Position numbers and translations under genes: made by a program. A DNA stretch of 46,996 bases from Deinococcales bacterium (lineage in GTDB: Bacteria > Deinococcota > Deinococci > Deinococcales > JAAFIG01), in contig JANYHH010000012.1 of the NCBI GenBank assembly GCA_025359505.1, positions 1 through 46,996 of the forward strand, given 5' to 3'. Positions 25,762-34,423 of the stretch are shown here, in pieces. The first letter of the stretch is position 1; every line of letters starts with the position of its first letter. The notes below the pieces were generated by a model. That model saw only the letters and a list, made by a program, of their open reading frames with translations. It ran no database searches and was not told where the DNA came from.

Positions 25762-25790
25762 TTGATTTGTCTGGGGTGCGGTGATAACCT
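25762..25790 (+). promoter_or_regulatory. Promoter of tRNA-Lys
   Basis: TTGATT (25762-25767), a 17-nt spacer and TAACCT (25785-25790) place the start about 18 nt before the tRNA. Confidence 0.5.
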
Positions 25791-25814
25791 CTCAAAGCCT
25801 TGAAAAAGGTGTGT

Positions 25815-25890
25815 GGCCCGTTAGCTCAGTCGGTAGAGCAGCTGACTTTTAATCAGTGGGTCGGGGGATCGTGCCCCTCACGGGCCACCA
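25815..25890 (+). tRNA. tRNA-Lys (anticodon TTT)
   Basis: Complete 76-nt cloverleaf with encoded CCA. The acceptor stem is GGCCCGT / ACGGGCC, the D arm holds TAGCTCAGTCGGTAGAGCA, and the anticodon stem GCTGA / TCAGT has the 7-nt loop CTTTTAA with anticodon TTT. It is flanked by its own promoter and terminator. Confidence 0.96.
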
Positions 25891-25926
25891 AGTGAAAACC
25901 TCGTCATTGACGAGGTTTTCACTTTT
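25891..25926 (+). terminator. Terminator of tRNA-Lys
   Basis: A perfect 15-bp stem (AGTGAAAACCTCGTC and its complement) with a 3-nt loop begins at the base after CCA and ends in TTTT. Confidence 0.88.
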
Positions 25927-26100
25927 ACCAAAGCAATGTGACGGGCGTGAAATGGCGGCTTTGAACGCCCGAGATTGATCTGGGATGTGCAGTGCTGAGT
26001 TGACTGGCCCGAGACTGATTTGCTGGGCGCGGCGTTGCCCGGGGTCGTGCGACTCGTTCGTATACAGGCGACCGATCTTCGTTCGTCTGTTCAAATCAAG

Positions 26101-26129
26101 TTGAAACTTACGTGTTTGACTGGTACACT
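26101..26129 (+). promoter_or_regulatory. Promoter of tRNA-Ser
   Basis: TTGAAA (26101-26106), an ideal 17-nt spacer and TACACT (26124-26129), about 40 nt before the tRNA. This is the best -35/-10 pair seen in the window. Confidence 0.72.
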
Positions 26130-26170
26130 CCTTCACGCCCGAGACGCGGTTTTTGCTCGAGCGACAGCGT

Positions 26171-26260
26171 GGAGAGGTGTCCGAGCGGTTTAAGGAGCAC
26201 GCCTGGAAAGCGTGTGTACGGGAAACTGTACCAAGAGTTCGAATCTCTTTCTCTCCGCCA
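26171..26260 (+). tRNA. tRNA-Ser (anticodon GGA)
   Basis: A 90-nt class II tRNA with encoded GCCA end. The anticodon stem CACGC / GCGTG encloses CTGGAAA (anticodon GGA). The long variable arm (TGTACGGGAAACTGTACC) and the T loop GTTCGAATC are clear. The acceptor stem starts GGAGAGG. Confidence 0.95.
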
Positions 26261-26270
26261 TGCAGCCCGT

Positions 26271-26316
26271 AAAACAAAAGCTCGAGGGTCTACGCGCTCT
26301 CGAGCTTTTGTTTTTT
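26271..26316 (+). terminator. Terminator of tRNA-Ser with CTCGAG in its stem
   Basis: A perfect 16-bp stem (AAAACAAAAGCTCGAG and complement), 12-nt loop, ends in a T run. Both stem bases adjoining the loop are CTCGAG copies. The rest of the spacer to 26556 holds only a partial GTAGGGGC repeat near 26475 and no gene. Confidence 0.85.
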
Positions 26317-26556
26317 CATCTTTGAGTATGACTGAAAATCCGCCTCGAGCAAGTAGAAATAGCGTCAGTTCGGGTTAAAAACAGTCTGGAATGTTTACCG
26401 AATTGGCAAGCGAGGACACGAACATCTCGAGAGAACCGTATGCACTTTTTCGTGCGGTCAACGATGTTTTCCCGTAGGGGCTGTGCCTACCCGCACAACG
26501 TTCAACTCGAATCCAGCCGCGCTCGAGGCTCGAGCGCGGCTGATTTTCCCCTCGCT

Positions 26557-27768
26557 TTAATCCTTCACCAGTTCAATCCCCGCCAGCTCGTCCACCGGTA
26601 AACCCCACTGGTTCATCGCGGCGATAAACGGGTCTGGATCGAGTTGCTCGACGTTCCAGACGCCCGCTTTCTTCCAGACTCCAGTCAGCATCAGCATCGC
26701 GCCAATCATCGCGGGGACGCCCGTGGTGTAACTGATGCCCTGCGCTTGCACCTCTTTATAGGTCTGCTCGTGATCGGCGACGTTATAGACGAAATGCACC
26801 TTCTCTTTGCCGTCTTTGATGCCTTTGGCTTGCACGCCGATGCAGGTCTGACCCGTGTAATTCGCGGCGAGGCTCGAGGGTTCGGGCAGCACGGCTTTCA
26901 AAAATTCAATCGGCGCGACCTGCATCCCGCGAAAGTTGATCGGGGTGATGCTGGTCATGCCGATGCCCTCGAGCACGGACAGGTGCTTGATGTACGCATC
27001 GCCAAAAGTCATCCAGAAGCGGGCGCGTTTGATGGTCGGGAAGTTAACGACCAGACTCTCTAACTCTTCGTGGTAAAGCACGTAACTTTTGCGCGTGGCG
27101 ACTTTCGGGTAGTAAATGTCTTGCGCGATCTCGAGGGGCCTCGTTTCAATCCACTGACCGTCCTGCCAGTAACGCCCGGCAGCGGTGATTTCGCGGATAT
27201 TGATTTCTGGGTTGAAATTGGTCGCAAACGCCTTGCCGTGCGAACCGTTGTTGCAGTCGATGATATCCAGATAGTGAATCTCGTCAAAGTGGTGCTTGGC
27301 TAAATGGGCAGTGAACGCCTGCGTCGCGCCCGGATCGAATCCGCAACCCAAAAGCGCCATGATGCCAGCTTTTTCAAAACGGTCAAAGTACGCCCACTGC
27401 CACGAGTATTCAAACTTGGCGACATCCTTGGGTTCGTAATTAGCAGTGTCCAAGTAATGAACGCCAGTCTCCAAACACGCGTCCATGACCGTCAAATCCT
27501 GATACGGCAGCGCGACGTTCAACACGAGATCTGGCTTGTAAGACTGAATCAGCGCCACGAGTTCCGGCACGTTGTCTGCGTCAACTTTAGCCGTCGTCAC
27601 AACGGATTTGGTCGGAATGAACTGCTCGATCTCAGACTTGATCGCATCACATTTACTCAGCGTGCGAGACGCGATCATGAACTCCGTAAAGACCACGTGG
27701 TTCTGCGCCATTTTCTTGGCGACCACGCCACCGACGCCACCCGCACCGATCATCAAGACTTTTGCCAT
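26557..27768 (-). CDS. Carboxynorspermidine synthase / saccharopine dehydrogenase-like
   Basis: A 403-residue NAD(P)-dependent enzyme of the Lys1 group. The N-terminal Rossmann fingerprint is KVLMIGAGGVGGVVA; ITIASRT-like FMIASRTLSKCDAI, NVALPYQDLTVMDACLETGVHYLDTANYE and GCGFDPGATQAFTAHL are hallmarks of carboxy(nor)spermidine dehydrogenase, which reductively joins aspartate semialdehyde to a diamine in polyamine synthesis. The decarboxylase partner NspC is not adjacent. The ATG at 27768 follows AGGTA with GGAGG; the 10-residue extension to 27798 is unlikely. Lysine-pathway saccharopine dehydrogenase is the alternative. Confidence 0.85.
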   Translation of the reverse strand: MAKVLMIGAGGVGGVVAKKMAQNHVVFTEFMIASRTLSKCDAIKSEIEQFIPTKSVVTTAKVDADNVPELVALIQSYKPDLVLNVALPYQDLTVMDACLETGVHYLDTANYEPKDVAKFEYSWQWAYFDRFEKAGIMALLGCGFDPGATQAFTAHLAKHHFDEIHYLDIIDCNNGSHGKAFATNFNPEINIREITAAGRYWQDGQWIETRPLEIAQDIYYPKVATRKSYVLYHEELESLVVNFPTIKRARFWMTFGDAYIKHLSVLEGIGMTSITPINFRGMQVAPIEFLKAVLPEPSSLAANYTGQTCIGVQAKGIKDGKEKVHFVYNVADHEQTYKEVQAQGISYTTGVPAMIGAMLMLTGVWKKAGVWNVEQLDPDPFIAAMNQWGLPVDELAGIELVKD

Positions 27769-28094
27769 GTAAGTACCTCCGTGAAAGCAGTCTGTCACGC
27801 TCGAGCCTCGAGTGCGTCACGGCGCAGAATACCGTGTTCGCTCCCGCAACCTCGGGCCGCTTGTTCGATTCAGCAACTTCAGCTCGGGACTTCGCAGCGT
27901 TGTTACCGTCGTGTGGCGGGCGAGGCAAGTCTCTCCCGCACAGGGTAAGTCGTGTGGTCTGCGAAGACTGATCGAGCCAGCGCTCGAAACATCCCACGAC
28001 ACTCGAGAGTAGCGTGGAGATTTCCCACTGCAAACCCTGCTCGAGCCACCCGCATGAATCAGCCCTCACGCACTGACCTGTTATCCTGCACGGC
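27769..28094. other. Gene-free 326-bp divergent spacer
   Basis: No protein or known RNA is recognised between the carboxynorspermidine synthase-like gene and the FemX-type gene. It holds a direct repeat TCGTGTGG (about 27910 and 27950), several short inverted repeats such as AGTCT/AGACT, and CTCGAG copies at its edges. The right end carries the -10 box of the FemX-type gene. A structured leader for the minus-strand gene is possible. Confidence 0.4.
28082..28087 (+). promoter_or_regulatory. Leaderless -10 box of the FemX-type gene
   Basis: TATCCT ends 7 nt before the GTG at 28095. Confidence 0.5.
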
Positions 28095-29147
28095 GTGAGT
28101 CTCCGCGCCGTTCCGGTCAACCATCCGCTCGAGTGGGACGCCTTGGTGCGCGGCTTCGCGCATCACAGCGCGTTACAAGGCTGGGGCTTCGGTGAGGCGC
28201 GGCGCGTGACGGCGTGGCAGCCCACCAGATTGCGCTTGGAGCGCGACGGCGTGGCGTTCGGCGCAGCGCAGGTCTTGAAGCGCACGCAGTACGGGCTGGG
28301 GTATCTGTACTGCCCGCGTGGGCCAGCCTTGGACAGTTTGAGCGATCTCGAGGATGCGGCGAAGCTACTGAACGATTTCGCGGGGCTGGGCGATGTCAGC
28401 ATCACGATTGAACCGCCCGTGCCGATTGCCTCGAGCGGCGATCCGAGCGTGATTCCCGTTCAACTGGGGATGTGGCGTCACGCCGCGCCGATACAGCCTG
28501 AACACACGGTGCTGATCGACACGACGCGATCAGCCATTGAAATGATGAAAGCCATGCACGAGATGGCGCGGCGCAACACGCGCACCAGCCTCAAAGAGGG
28601 TGTGACGGCGGGCGTTGAAACGGATTTCGACGCGTTCTGGAAGCTATTTAGTGAAACCAACTCGCGCTCGAGTTTGCTGCAACGCCAGCGGCGCTATTAC
28701 GAGGCAATGTACTTTGAGTGCCGCAAATACGGTGGTGAGTCCCAGATCATCACGGCGCGGCAAAACGGCGTGCCGCTGGCGACTGGGCTGGTGATCGGGC
28801 TGGGCGACGAGTTGTGCTACCTCTACGGTGGCAGCACGCGCTTGGAGAAGGTTGAAGGCGTCAAAGACCCGAAGGCAAGCAACGGTTTTTATTGGGCGAT
28901 GCTCAATTACGCGCACGATCACGGTTACAAGCGGCTGGATCTGTTCGGTATCCCGAGGGTCATCAGCAGCGACAAGCACAGCTTCGGTGTCTACGAGTTC
29001 AAGATGCGTCTCGGCGGGCAGATGGCGTACTTCCCCGCTTATGAGATGGCGCTCAGCCCACTGTCTGGGCTGGTCAACCGAGCGCTGCGTTTACGCAAGA
29101 ACCGTCAGAACCTCGCGGCTCGAGGGACGGCGCAGGACGTGTTGTGA
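28095..29147 (+). CDS. FemX/FemAB-type peptidoglycan interpeptide bridge aminoacyltransferase
   Basis: A 350-residue protein with the two GNAT-like lobes of the Fem family, which transfer amino acids from tRNA to lipid-linked peptidoglycan precursors at the membrane. LGYLYCPRGPALDS, MARRNTRTSLKEGVTAGVET, GVPLATGLVIGLGDELCYLYGGST and the C-terminal GYKRLDLFGIPR are typical segments. Deinococcus walls carry a glycine bridge, so this may add those residues. The GTG start at 28095 is set by a -10 box 7 nt away. It converges on the glyoxalase-fold gene. Confidence 0.85.
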   Translation: MSLRAVPVNHPLEWDALVRGFAHHSALQGWGFGEARRVTAWQPTRLRLERDGVAFGAAQVLKRTQYGLGYLYCPRGPALDSLSDLEDAAKLLNDFAGLGDVSITIEPPVPIASSGDPSVIPVQLGMWRHAAPIQPEHTVLIDTTRSAIEMMKAMHEMARRNTRTSLKEGVTAGVETDFDAFWKLFSETNSRSSLLQRQRRYYEAMYFECRKYGGESQIITARQNGVPLATGLVIGLGDELCYLYGGSTRLEKVEGVKDPKASNGFYWAMLNYAHDHGYKRLDLFGIPRVISSDKHSFGVYEFKMRLGGQMAYFPAYEMALSPLSGLVNRALRLRKNRQNLAARGTAQDVL

Positions 29148-29163
29148 ACGCTCGAGTTTCAGT

Positions 29164-29571
29164 TTAGGTCGAAGCGGAAATGCTCTCGGCGAGCATCAGT
29201 GGATTGCCGTCTGGATCGAAAAACGTGGCGAGTTTGACCAGTCCGGGAATCACTTGCGTCTCACCGTCGAAGCGCACGCCTTGAATCTCGAGTTGCGTTC
29301 GCGCATGTTGAAGGTCTTTTACACCGAAGGTCAGTACGATGCTGCCGTGAGGCGTCACCGTTTCGACTTGCGATAGTCCGATGCTGACGCCGGGAATGAT
29401 GGTGTCCAGTTCGCTCCAGCCGATCTCGGGGGTTTCGTACAAGTATTTGAAACCGAGCTTTTCTTGATACCATTTCACCGATGCGGCGTAATCACTGACA
29501 CTGATCGAGCAGGTGAGTTGCGGAATGAATTTCAAATCGATTGGCGAAACTGTGGCTCGAGCGTCAGTCAT
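29164..29571 (-). CDS. VOC (glyoxalase/dioxygenase fold) protein
   Basis: A 135-residue single vicinal-oxygen-chelate unit pair: LTCSISVSDYAASVKWYQEKLGF at the front and LATFFDPDGNPLMLAES at the end. It could be a dioxygenase, isomerase, or a binding protein for a toxic compound; the metal ligands are not obvious. AAGGAG lies 6 nt before the ATG. It diverges from a tandem-HxlR regulator across an overlapping palindrome, so the pair is probably a small inducible detoxification unit. Confidence 0.85.
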   Translation of the reverse strand: MTDARATVSPIDLKFIPQLTCSISVSDYAASVKWYQEKLGFKYLYETPEIGWSELDTIIPGVSIGLSQVETVTPHGSIVLTFGVKDLQHARTQLEIQGVRFDGETQVIPGLVKLATFFDPDGNPLMLAESISAST

Positions 29572-29587
29572 GGCGATCTCCTTTTTG

Positions 29588-29605
29588 ATACTATTAGTAT
29601 ACTAA
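29588..29605. promoter_or_regulatory. Overlapping palindromes, candidate HxlR operator
   Basis: ATACTATTAGTAT (29588-29600, palindrome centred on one base) overlaps the perfect palindrome TTAGTATACTAA (29594-29605), so the half site TAGTA/TACTA occurs three times. It sits in the 61-bp divergent spacer between the VOC gene and the HxlR-type gene. Confidence 0.65.
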
Positions 29606-29632
29606 ATTCAGTCGCATTATGTCAAGAGCAAA

Positions 29633-30190
29633 ATGAAAACCACCCACAAACCCGCCACGCTCGAGACCCTGACCCATCACCGTTGGGCGATTCCGATTAT
29701 TGCCTTGCTTCACGAAGCGCGTGGCGCAAAATTCGTGCAGATCGTCAACCGCCTGCAACTCAGCCGCGATGCGCTGACGCGCAGCCTGACAGCCTTGAAT
29801 GAACTCGGTTGGGTGCAGCGCAATGCTGGCTACGGTCATCCACTGCGTCCCGAGTACATCCTGACACCAAGCGGAGCGCAACTCGGCGCACTCTGTCTCG
29901 AGTTCAATCACTGGCTCGAGGAAAACGATTTGCGCGAACCCATGCTCAACAAATGGAGTCTGCCCGTGTTGCTCGCGGCACAAAGCGAATCGCGTTTTTC
30001 TGATCTGAAACGCGCCCTGCCAAACATCACCGCCCGCGCCCTGACCTCGAGCCTCGAGACGCTTTTAAACCACAATCTCGTGCACGTTCAAAACCGCCGT
30101 TACCACCTGACCGCGCTCGGTCAGAACGTGACGCCACACCTGACGAAACTCAGTCAGGCGCTCTCGAGCCAGAAACACGAGAGCGCCTGA
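29633..30190 (+). CDS. Tandem HxlR-like (two winged helices) regulator
   Basis: A 185-residue protein made of two similar winged-helix units. The first (about 12-84) reads HHRWAIPIIALLHEARGAKFV and LTRSLTALNELGWVQRN; the second (about 101-170) reads LNKWSLPVLLAAQSESRFSDL and LTSSLETLLNHNLVHVQNRRY. HxlR regulators are normally about 100-130 residues and dimerise, so this looks like a covalent pseudo-dimer. Few cysteines are present, so the sensing is not the thiol type of some relatives. It probably controls the divergent VOC gene through the palindromes at 29588-29605. Confidence 0.78.
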   Translation: MKTTHKPATLETLTHHRWAIPIIALLHEARGAKFVQIVNRLQLSRDALTRSLTALNELGWVQRNAGYGHPLRPEYILTPSGAQLGALCLEFNHWLEENDLREPMLNKWSLPVLLAAQSESRFSDLKRALPNITARALTSSLETLLNHNLVHVQNRRYHLTALGQNVTPHLTKLSQALSSQKHESA

Positions 30191-30194
30191 CGCG

Positions 30195-32741
30195 CTACGC
30201 CCAGCGGATCAAACCAAGCTCGAGCGGTTGCGCCAGATCCGCATGGAACGGCAATGCCCGCACGCCGACTTTGAACTGCCCAGCTTCCGGCACACTCACC
30301 GCGCCGCTGTACTCGAGCCAGCCGTCGGGCGTGGTGACGTTCAGCTCGAGCGGCGTGTGCCACAGTGCGATGTGGCCGCTGCTGTCGGGACGGGCCAGCA
30401 CCGCTTGGACTTGGATGTTATCGGCGTTTTCCGCACCGAGCCAAACCCTCGCGCTGACCGTCACGCTTTCACCGGGCAAAGCTGCGCTGTCCTCTAGCTT
30501 CGCCTCCAAACGCACATCGTTCCAGCTTTGGCGCACGGTTTCTTTCCATGCCGCCAGCGCCTTGCTGGGTGCGTACTGGTCGGCGTGCATCTTCGCGCCG
30601 CGCATCTGCGCCGGGGCGTAGAGTTGTTGCACGTAATCGATCACTTGGCGCTGCATGCTGAACTTTGGTGCGACCGTGCGAATCGCGCTGCGGACAGTCC
30701 CCAGCCACGCGGTGCGGTCGTCGTAGTAGCGCGGTGCGATCTCGAACTCCAAGGTGTCATACAGGCTCTGCGAGTCGTTGTCGTCTTGGGCGCGTAGGCT
30801 GGCGTCGTCCGAACCGTACTCGGTTTCGTCGCCGATCGCCCAGCCGTTCGTGCCGTCCCACGCCTCGCGCCACCAGCCATCCAGCACGCTGAAGTTGATG
30901 CAGCCGTTCAAGGACGCTTTCTCGCCGCTCGTGCCAGAAGCCTCCAGAGGGCGGCGCGGGTTGTTGAGCCAGATGTCGCAGCCCTGCACGAGGTGCTTGG
31001 CGACGTTCATGTCGTAATCCTCTAAGAAAACGACTTTGCCCTTCAGGTCTGGGTCTTGAGAGAATTTGTAAAGCGCTTGGATGAACTCTTTGCCGGGGTT
31101 ATCGGCCGGATGCGCTTTGCCCGCGAAGATGAACTGCACCGGGCGGGAGCCGCCGACGATGCGTTTCAGACGCTCCAAGTCCTTGAATAACATGGTGGCG
31201 CGTTTGTACGTGGCAAAGCGCCGCGCAAAGCCAATCGTCAAGACGTTTGGATCTAAAACGTGTTCGCTCGAGGTCAGCGTGTTGTTGCGGACGTTCTGGC
31301 GGTGCAGGCGTGCGCGGGTGAAGGCGATCAGCTCTTTTTTCAGCGTAAGTCGTGCGTCCCACAAAGCGGTGTCGCTGACATGCTCGAGCTGCCACGTGCT
31401 CTGAAGCTCAATTTTGTCGTCCCAATCTTTTTGAAACGCCGCATCAAAGAGTTTGGCTAAACTCGGCGCGAGGAAGGTGCGGGTGTGAACGCCGTTGGTG
31501 ACGTGCGTGATCGGCACTTCTGGCGCGTCCACGCCACCCCACAAAAAGCCCCACATCCCCCTCGAGACTTGCCCGTGCAACTCGGACACGCCGTTGGCGA
31601 ACCGCGACATCCTGAGCGCCAGCACGGTCATGCTGAAGGTGGGGCCCCAGCTTTGCACGTGCAGCGCGAGGCTCAAGAGTTGATCCTTCGTAACACCGAG
31701 CGCGTTCGTCCAATACGGCAGGAGCATTGTTTCCACCAAGGCTTGCGGGAACGCGTCATTGCCCGCTGGCACGGGCGTGTGCGTCGTAAAGATTGAGCTG
31801 CTCGAGACGGCCTCGAGCGCGGCATCAAAGCTCAGTCCGGCATCCGTCATTAGTTCGCGCACGCGTTCCAAACCGAGGAACGCGGCGTGACCTTCATTCA
31901 TGTGAAAAACAGTTGCGGGTACACCAATAGAGCGCAGCAACCGCACGCCACCGACCCCCAACACCAGCTCCTGCGCGACGCGTAGCTCTTGCGCGTCCAC
32001 GCCACGCCTGCGACCGCTGTCGTAGAGCTGAGCGGTGATGAACTTGTCCTGAGCGCTGTTTTCAACGACGTTGGAATCCAGCAGGTAGACGTTGATCCGC
32101 CCGACCGCCAGCCGCCACGCTTGCAAGGTGACGATCCGCCCGCCGACCTCAACTGCGATCTTCACAGCCGCACCTGTGGCATCCGTCACCAGTGTCAGCG
32201 GCATGTTGGTGGGCACGATGTCCTCGAAGGTCTCATTCTGCCAGCCGCCCGAGTCGAGTTGCTGGTGGAAGTACCCCTCGCGGTAAAGCAGCCCGACCGC
32301 GTTGAACGGCACGCCGAGGTCGCTGGCACTTTTACAGTGGTCGCCGGCCAGCACGCCCAGACCGCCAGAGTAAATCTGGATCGATTCGTGAAACCCGTAC
32401 TCCATGCTGAAATACGCGACGCTGCCCGCGAAGTCTGGAAGATGACCTTTGAACCACGTGTCCTTGCGGTTCATGTACGCATCAAAATCAGTGAGCACGG
32501 CCGCTACTCGAGCCAGATACTCGGCGCTGGCCGCGACCCGCTCCAAGTCGGCTTGATTGCATTCGCTCAGCACCCGCACCGGGTTGTGATTGGAGGCATT
32601 CCAGACCGTCGGGCTGATTTCACTGTACAAATCACAGGCGGCGGGCGTCCAAGACCACCAGATGTTGCGCGAGAGGCGCTCGAGACCGAGTAGAGCGGCG
32701 GGTAAAGCGGTGGAGACTGTGATCGTCCCGATTGATTGCAT
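30195..32741 (-). CDS. glgP: Alpha-glucan (glycogen) phosphorylase, GT35
   Basis: An 848-residue PLP enzyme releasing glucose 1-phosphate from glycogen or maltodextrin. An N-terminal DUF3417-like segment (LERLSRNIWWSWTPAACDLY) precedes the phosphorylase core with YSGGLGVLAGDHCKSASDLG, VFHMNEGHAAFLGLER, FARRFATYKRA and the PLP-site region EASGTSGEKASLNGCINF; a beta-sandwich tail follows (about 730-848). This is the short form common in actinobacteria and Deinococcus-Thermus. The ATG at 32741 has a GGGGG tract upstream; the 24-residue extension to 32813 runs through the operator region. Two AGCGCTT sites lie upstream. Confidence 0.93.
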   Translation of the reverse strand: MQSIGTITVSTALPAALLGLERLSRNIWWSWTPAACDLYSEISPTVWNASNHNPVRVLSECNQADLERVAASAEYLARVAAVLTDFDAYMNRKDTWFKGHLPDFAGSVAYFSMEYGFHESIQIYSGGLGVLAGDHCKSASDLGVPFNAVGLLYREGYFHQQLDSGGWQNETFEDIVPTNMPLTLVTDATGAAVKIAVEVGGRIVTLQAWRLAVGRINVYLLDSNVVENSAQDKFITAQLYDSGRRRGVDAQELRVAQELVLGVGGVRLLRSIGVPATVFHMNEGHAAFLGLERVRELMTDAGLSFDAALEAVSSSSIFTTHTPVPAGNDAFPQALVETMLLPYWTNALGVTKDQLLSLALHVQSWGPTFSMTVLALRMSRFANGVSELHGQVSRGMWGFLWGGVDAPEVPITHVTNGVHTRTFLAPSLAKLFDAAFQKDWDDKIELQSTWQLEHVSDTALWDARLTLKKELIAFTRARLHRQNVRNNTLTSSEHVLDPNVLTIGFARRFATYKRATMLFKDLERLKRIVGGSRPVQFIFAGKAHPADNPGKEFIQALYKFSQDPDLKGKVVFLEDYDMNVAKHLVQGCDIWLNNPRRPLEASGTSGEKASLNGCINFSVLDGWWREAWDGTNGWAIGDETEYGSDDASLRAQDDNDSQSLYDTLEFEIAPRYYDDRTAWLGTVRSAIRTVAPKFSMQRQVIDYVQQLYAPAQMRGAKMHADQYAPSKALAAWKETVRQSWNDVRLEAKLEDSAALPGESVTVSARVWLGAENADNIQVQAVLARPDSSGHIALWHTPLELNVTTPDGWLEYSGAVSVPEAGQFKVGVRALPFHADLAQPLELGLIRWA

Positions 32742-32779
32742 GGTTAACCCCCAAGTTGCTCTGCCCCAGCTTTCGTGGG

Positions 32780-32807
32780 AGCGCTTCAATAAAAACCGCA
32801 AGCGCTT
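32780..32807. promoter_or_regulatory. Two AGCGCTT operator-like sites upstream of glgP
   Basis: AGCGCTT occurs at 32780-32786 and 32801-32807, 21 bp apart (two helical turns). The second is within AAGCGCTT, the core of operators for LacI-family sugar regulators. On the minus strand a possible -35 (TTGCGT) and -10 (TATTGA) bracket the first site met by polymerase, as expected for repression. Confidence 0.5.
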
Positions 32808-32898
32808 ACGCAACTGCGCCCGAATGTTATCACGCTCGCAGTTGCTCGTTCATCAAGGCGGGTTGACAAGCCCGCTGGTGTGAAAGGAGCGCCGCAGA

Positions 32899-33660
32899 TC
32901 AGCGTGTATCTTTGACAGCAACAAAAAAAGCGCGTTTGAACGGCAATGGCGTGCCGAACGATTGGGCTGGATACGCCTCGAGCAGCCGCTCGCCGTAGGT
33001 TCGCAGGAACGCGGCGCGGCGCTCACCCTCGAGCTTAGCGAGTACCGGGCGCAACGCCGTCCCTTTGACCCACTCGAGGACGGGGTTTTGACCGTGCAAC
33101 ACGTGCAAGTACGTGGTTTCCCACGCGTTGACTTGAAACCCCAGATCGCTGAGCGTTTCCACGTACCACCCCAGCGGTTGCGCGTGACGCGGCTCGTTCG
33201 CGCCTTGCAATTCCCACTGCGGACGGGAGGTCAGCTCGCGCAGAATCGCGTGCGTTGGGGCATCAAAGTTGGCGGGCATTTGCACCGCCAAGCAGCCAGT
33301 GCCGAGGAGCAGCCCCGCTAAACGCGGCATCAGACCAGCGTGATCCGGAACCCATTGCAGGGCCGCATTGGAGACGATCACCTCGAGCGGCTGCGGTGGA
33401 TTCCACTCGCGAAGATCGCAATGGACAAACTCGAGCCGTTCAGGAATAGCAACTGAATCTTGCAGCATTTCACGGCTCGAATCCACGCCCCAGATGCGAG
33501 CATTCGGCGCACGTGCGCTCAGCGCGGCCGTCAAATGACCATCCCCACACCCGAGGTCGGCGATGGTGGCGGCCTGCGCGAGCGGAACCTGCGCGATCAA
33601 ATCAAAAAACGGTCGGTCGCGCTCATTTGAAAACTGGCTGTACTGCGCTGCGTTCCACAT
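32899..33660 (-). CDS. tam: Trans-aconitate 2-methyltransferase
   Basis: A 253-residue SAM-dependent methyltransferase. The opening WNAAQYSQFSNERDRPFFDL and the SAM-binding IADLGCGDGHLTAALSARAPNARIWGVDSS match Tam, which methylates trans-aconitate formed by spontaneous isomerisation of a citric-acid-cycle intermediate. NAALQWVPDH (motif II region) and LQLPANFD-like VQMPANFDAP are also family features. It lies downstream of argR on the same strand, 123 bp away. GAGG is 1 nt from the ATG, so the ribosome site is poor. Confidence 0.88.
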   Translation of the reverse strand: MWNAAQYSQFSNERDRPFFDLIAQVPLAQAATIADLGCGDGHLTAALSARAPNARIWGVDSSREMLQDSVAIPERLEFVHCDLREWNPPQPLEVIVSNAALQWVPDHAGLMPRLAGLLLGTGCLAVQMPANFDAPTHAILRELTSRPQWELQGANEPRHAQPLGWYVETLSDLGFQVNAWETTYLHVLHGQNPVLEWVKGTALRPVLAKLEGERRAAFLRTYGERLLEAYPAQSFGTPLPFKRAFFVAVKDTR

Positions 33661-33783
33661 CCCTCGAGCCTAAAGGCTCGCTTGGGTTTACAGTCATTAC
33701 TCTGGAGGTTACATGTGCAGCTCGAGCGAGAGTGACGTGATTGCCTGCGCTCGAGTTGAGCCTCATCATCGATTGCCTCGACA

Positions 33784-34254
33784 TCACTGAAGCAGGTAAT
33801 CGGTGAACTCCTCGACCAACGCCTCTGCCAGCGGCACAGTGCGGACGGTCACGAAAATCGTGTCCTGCCCCGCCAGCGTGCCGACGATATCGTCGCGGGA
33901 GAGCTTGTCCATCACCAAGGCAATCCCCATCGCGTGCCCGTCCTTGGTTTTCACGACGACGATGTTCTCGCCCCGATCCACGTCGCGCACGAACTCCTTG
34001 AAGCGTAAGCGCAGTTCCTCGGTGGTGTCGGAGGTCAACGCATACGGCGCGAGCGCGTAACGGTGCTTGCCCTTGCCCATCGGCAGGCGCACGAGGCGCA
34101 GTTCAGTGATGTCGCGGCTGACGGTCGCTTGCGTGACCGCGACACCTTCGACCGTCAAGCGCTCGACGATCTCGGCTTGGGTGGACACGAACTCTCTACT
34201 GACGAGTTCTTGAATGCGTTTCTGGCGATGGTCTTTGGTCAGCATAGTGGGCAT
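33784..34254 (-). CDS. argR: Arginine repressor ArgR
   Basis: A 156-residue ArgR with the N-terminal winged helix ([37 protein letters not shown]) and the C-terminal hexamer/arginine-binding domain ([14 protein letters not shown]). It controls arginine synthesis and catabolism genes, none of which is in this window. The ATG at 34254 follows TATTTT by 8 nt; a second ATG at 34245 is possible. Confidence 0.94.
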   Translation of the reverse strand: MPTMLTKDHRQKRIQELVSREFVSTQAEIVERLTVEGVAVTQATVSRDITELRLVRLPMGKGKHRYALAPYALTSDTTEELRLRFKEFVRDVDRGENIVVVKTKDGHAMGIALVMDKLSRDDIVGTLAGQDTIFVTVRTVPLAEALVEEFTDYLLQ

Positions 34255-34262
34255 GGTTTCTA

Positions 34263-34268
34263 AAAATA
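34263..34268 (-). promoter_or_regulatory. Leaderless -10 box of argR
   Basis: TATTTT on the minus strand ends 8 nt before the ATG at 34254. Confidence 0.45.
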
Positions 34269-34423
34269 GTGGTCTCGAGCCGCCAGCGCGTGTGCGTCAG
34301 TATAAGCCACACGCTTTGATTTTCGCGCTTGATCGCGGTAATCTCTACGGCCACTCGAGACAACTCAGCCGAACGCGTTCGCCCGAGGGCGCGTCGCAAG
34401 TTTTGACAATTCAGGAGACCATT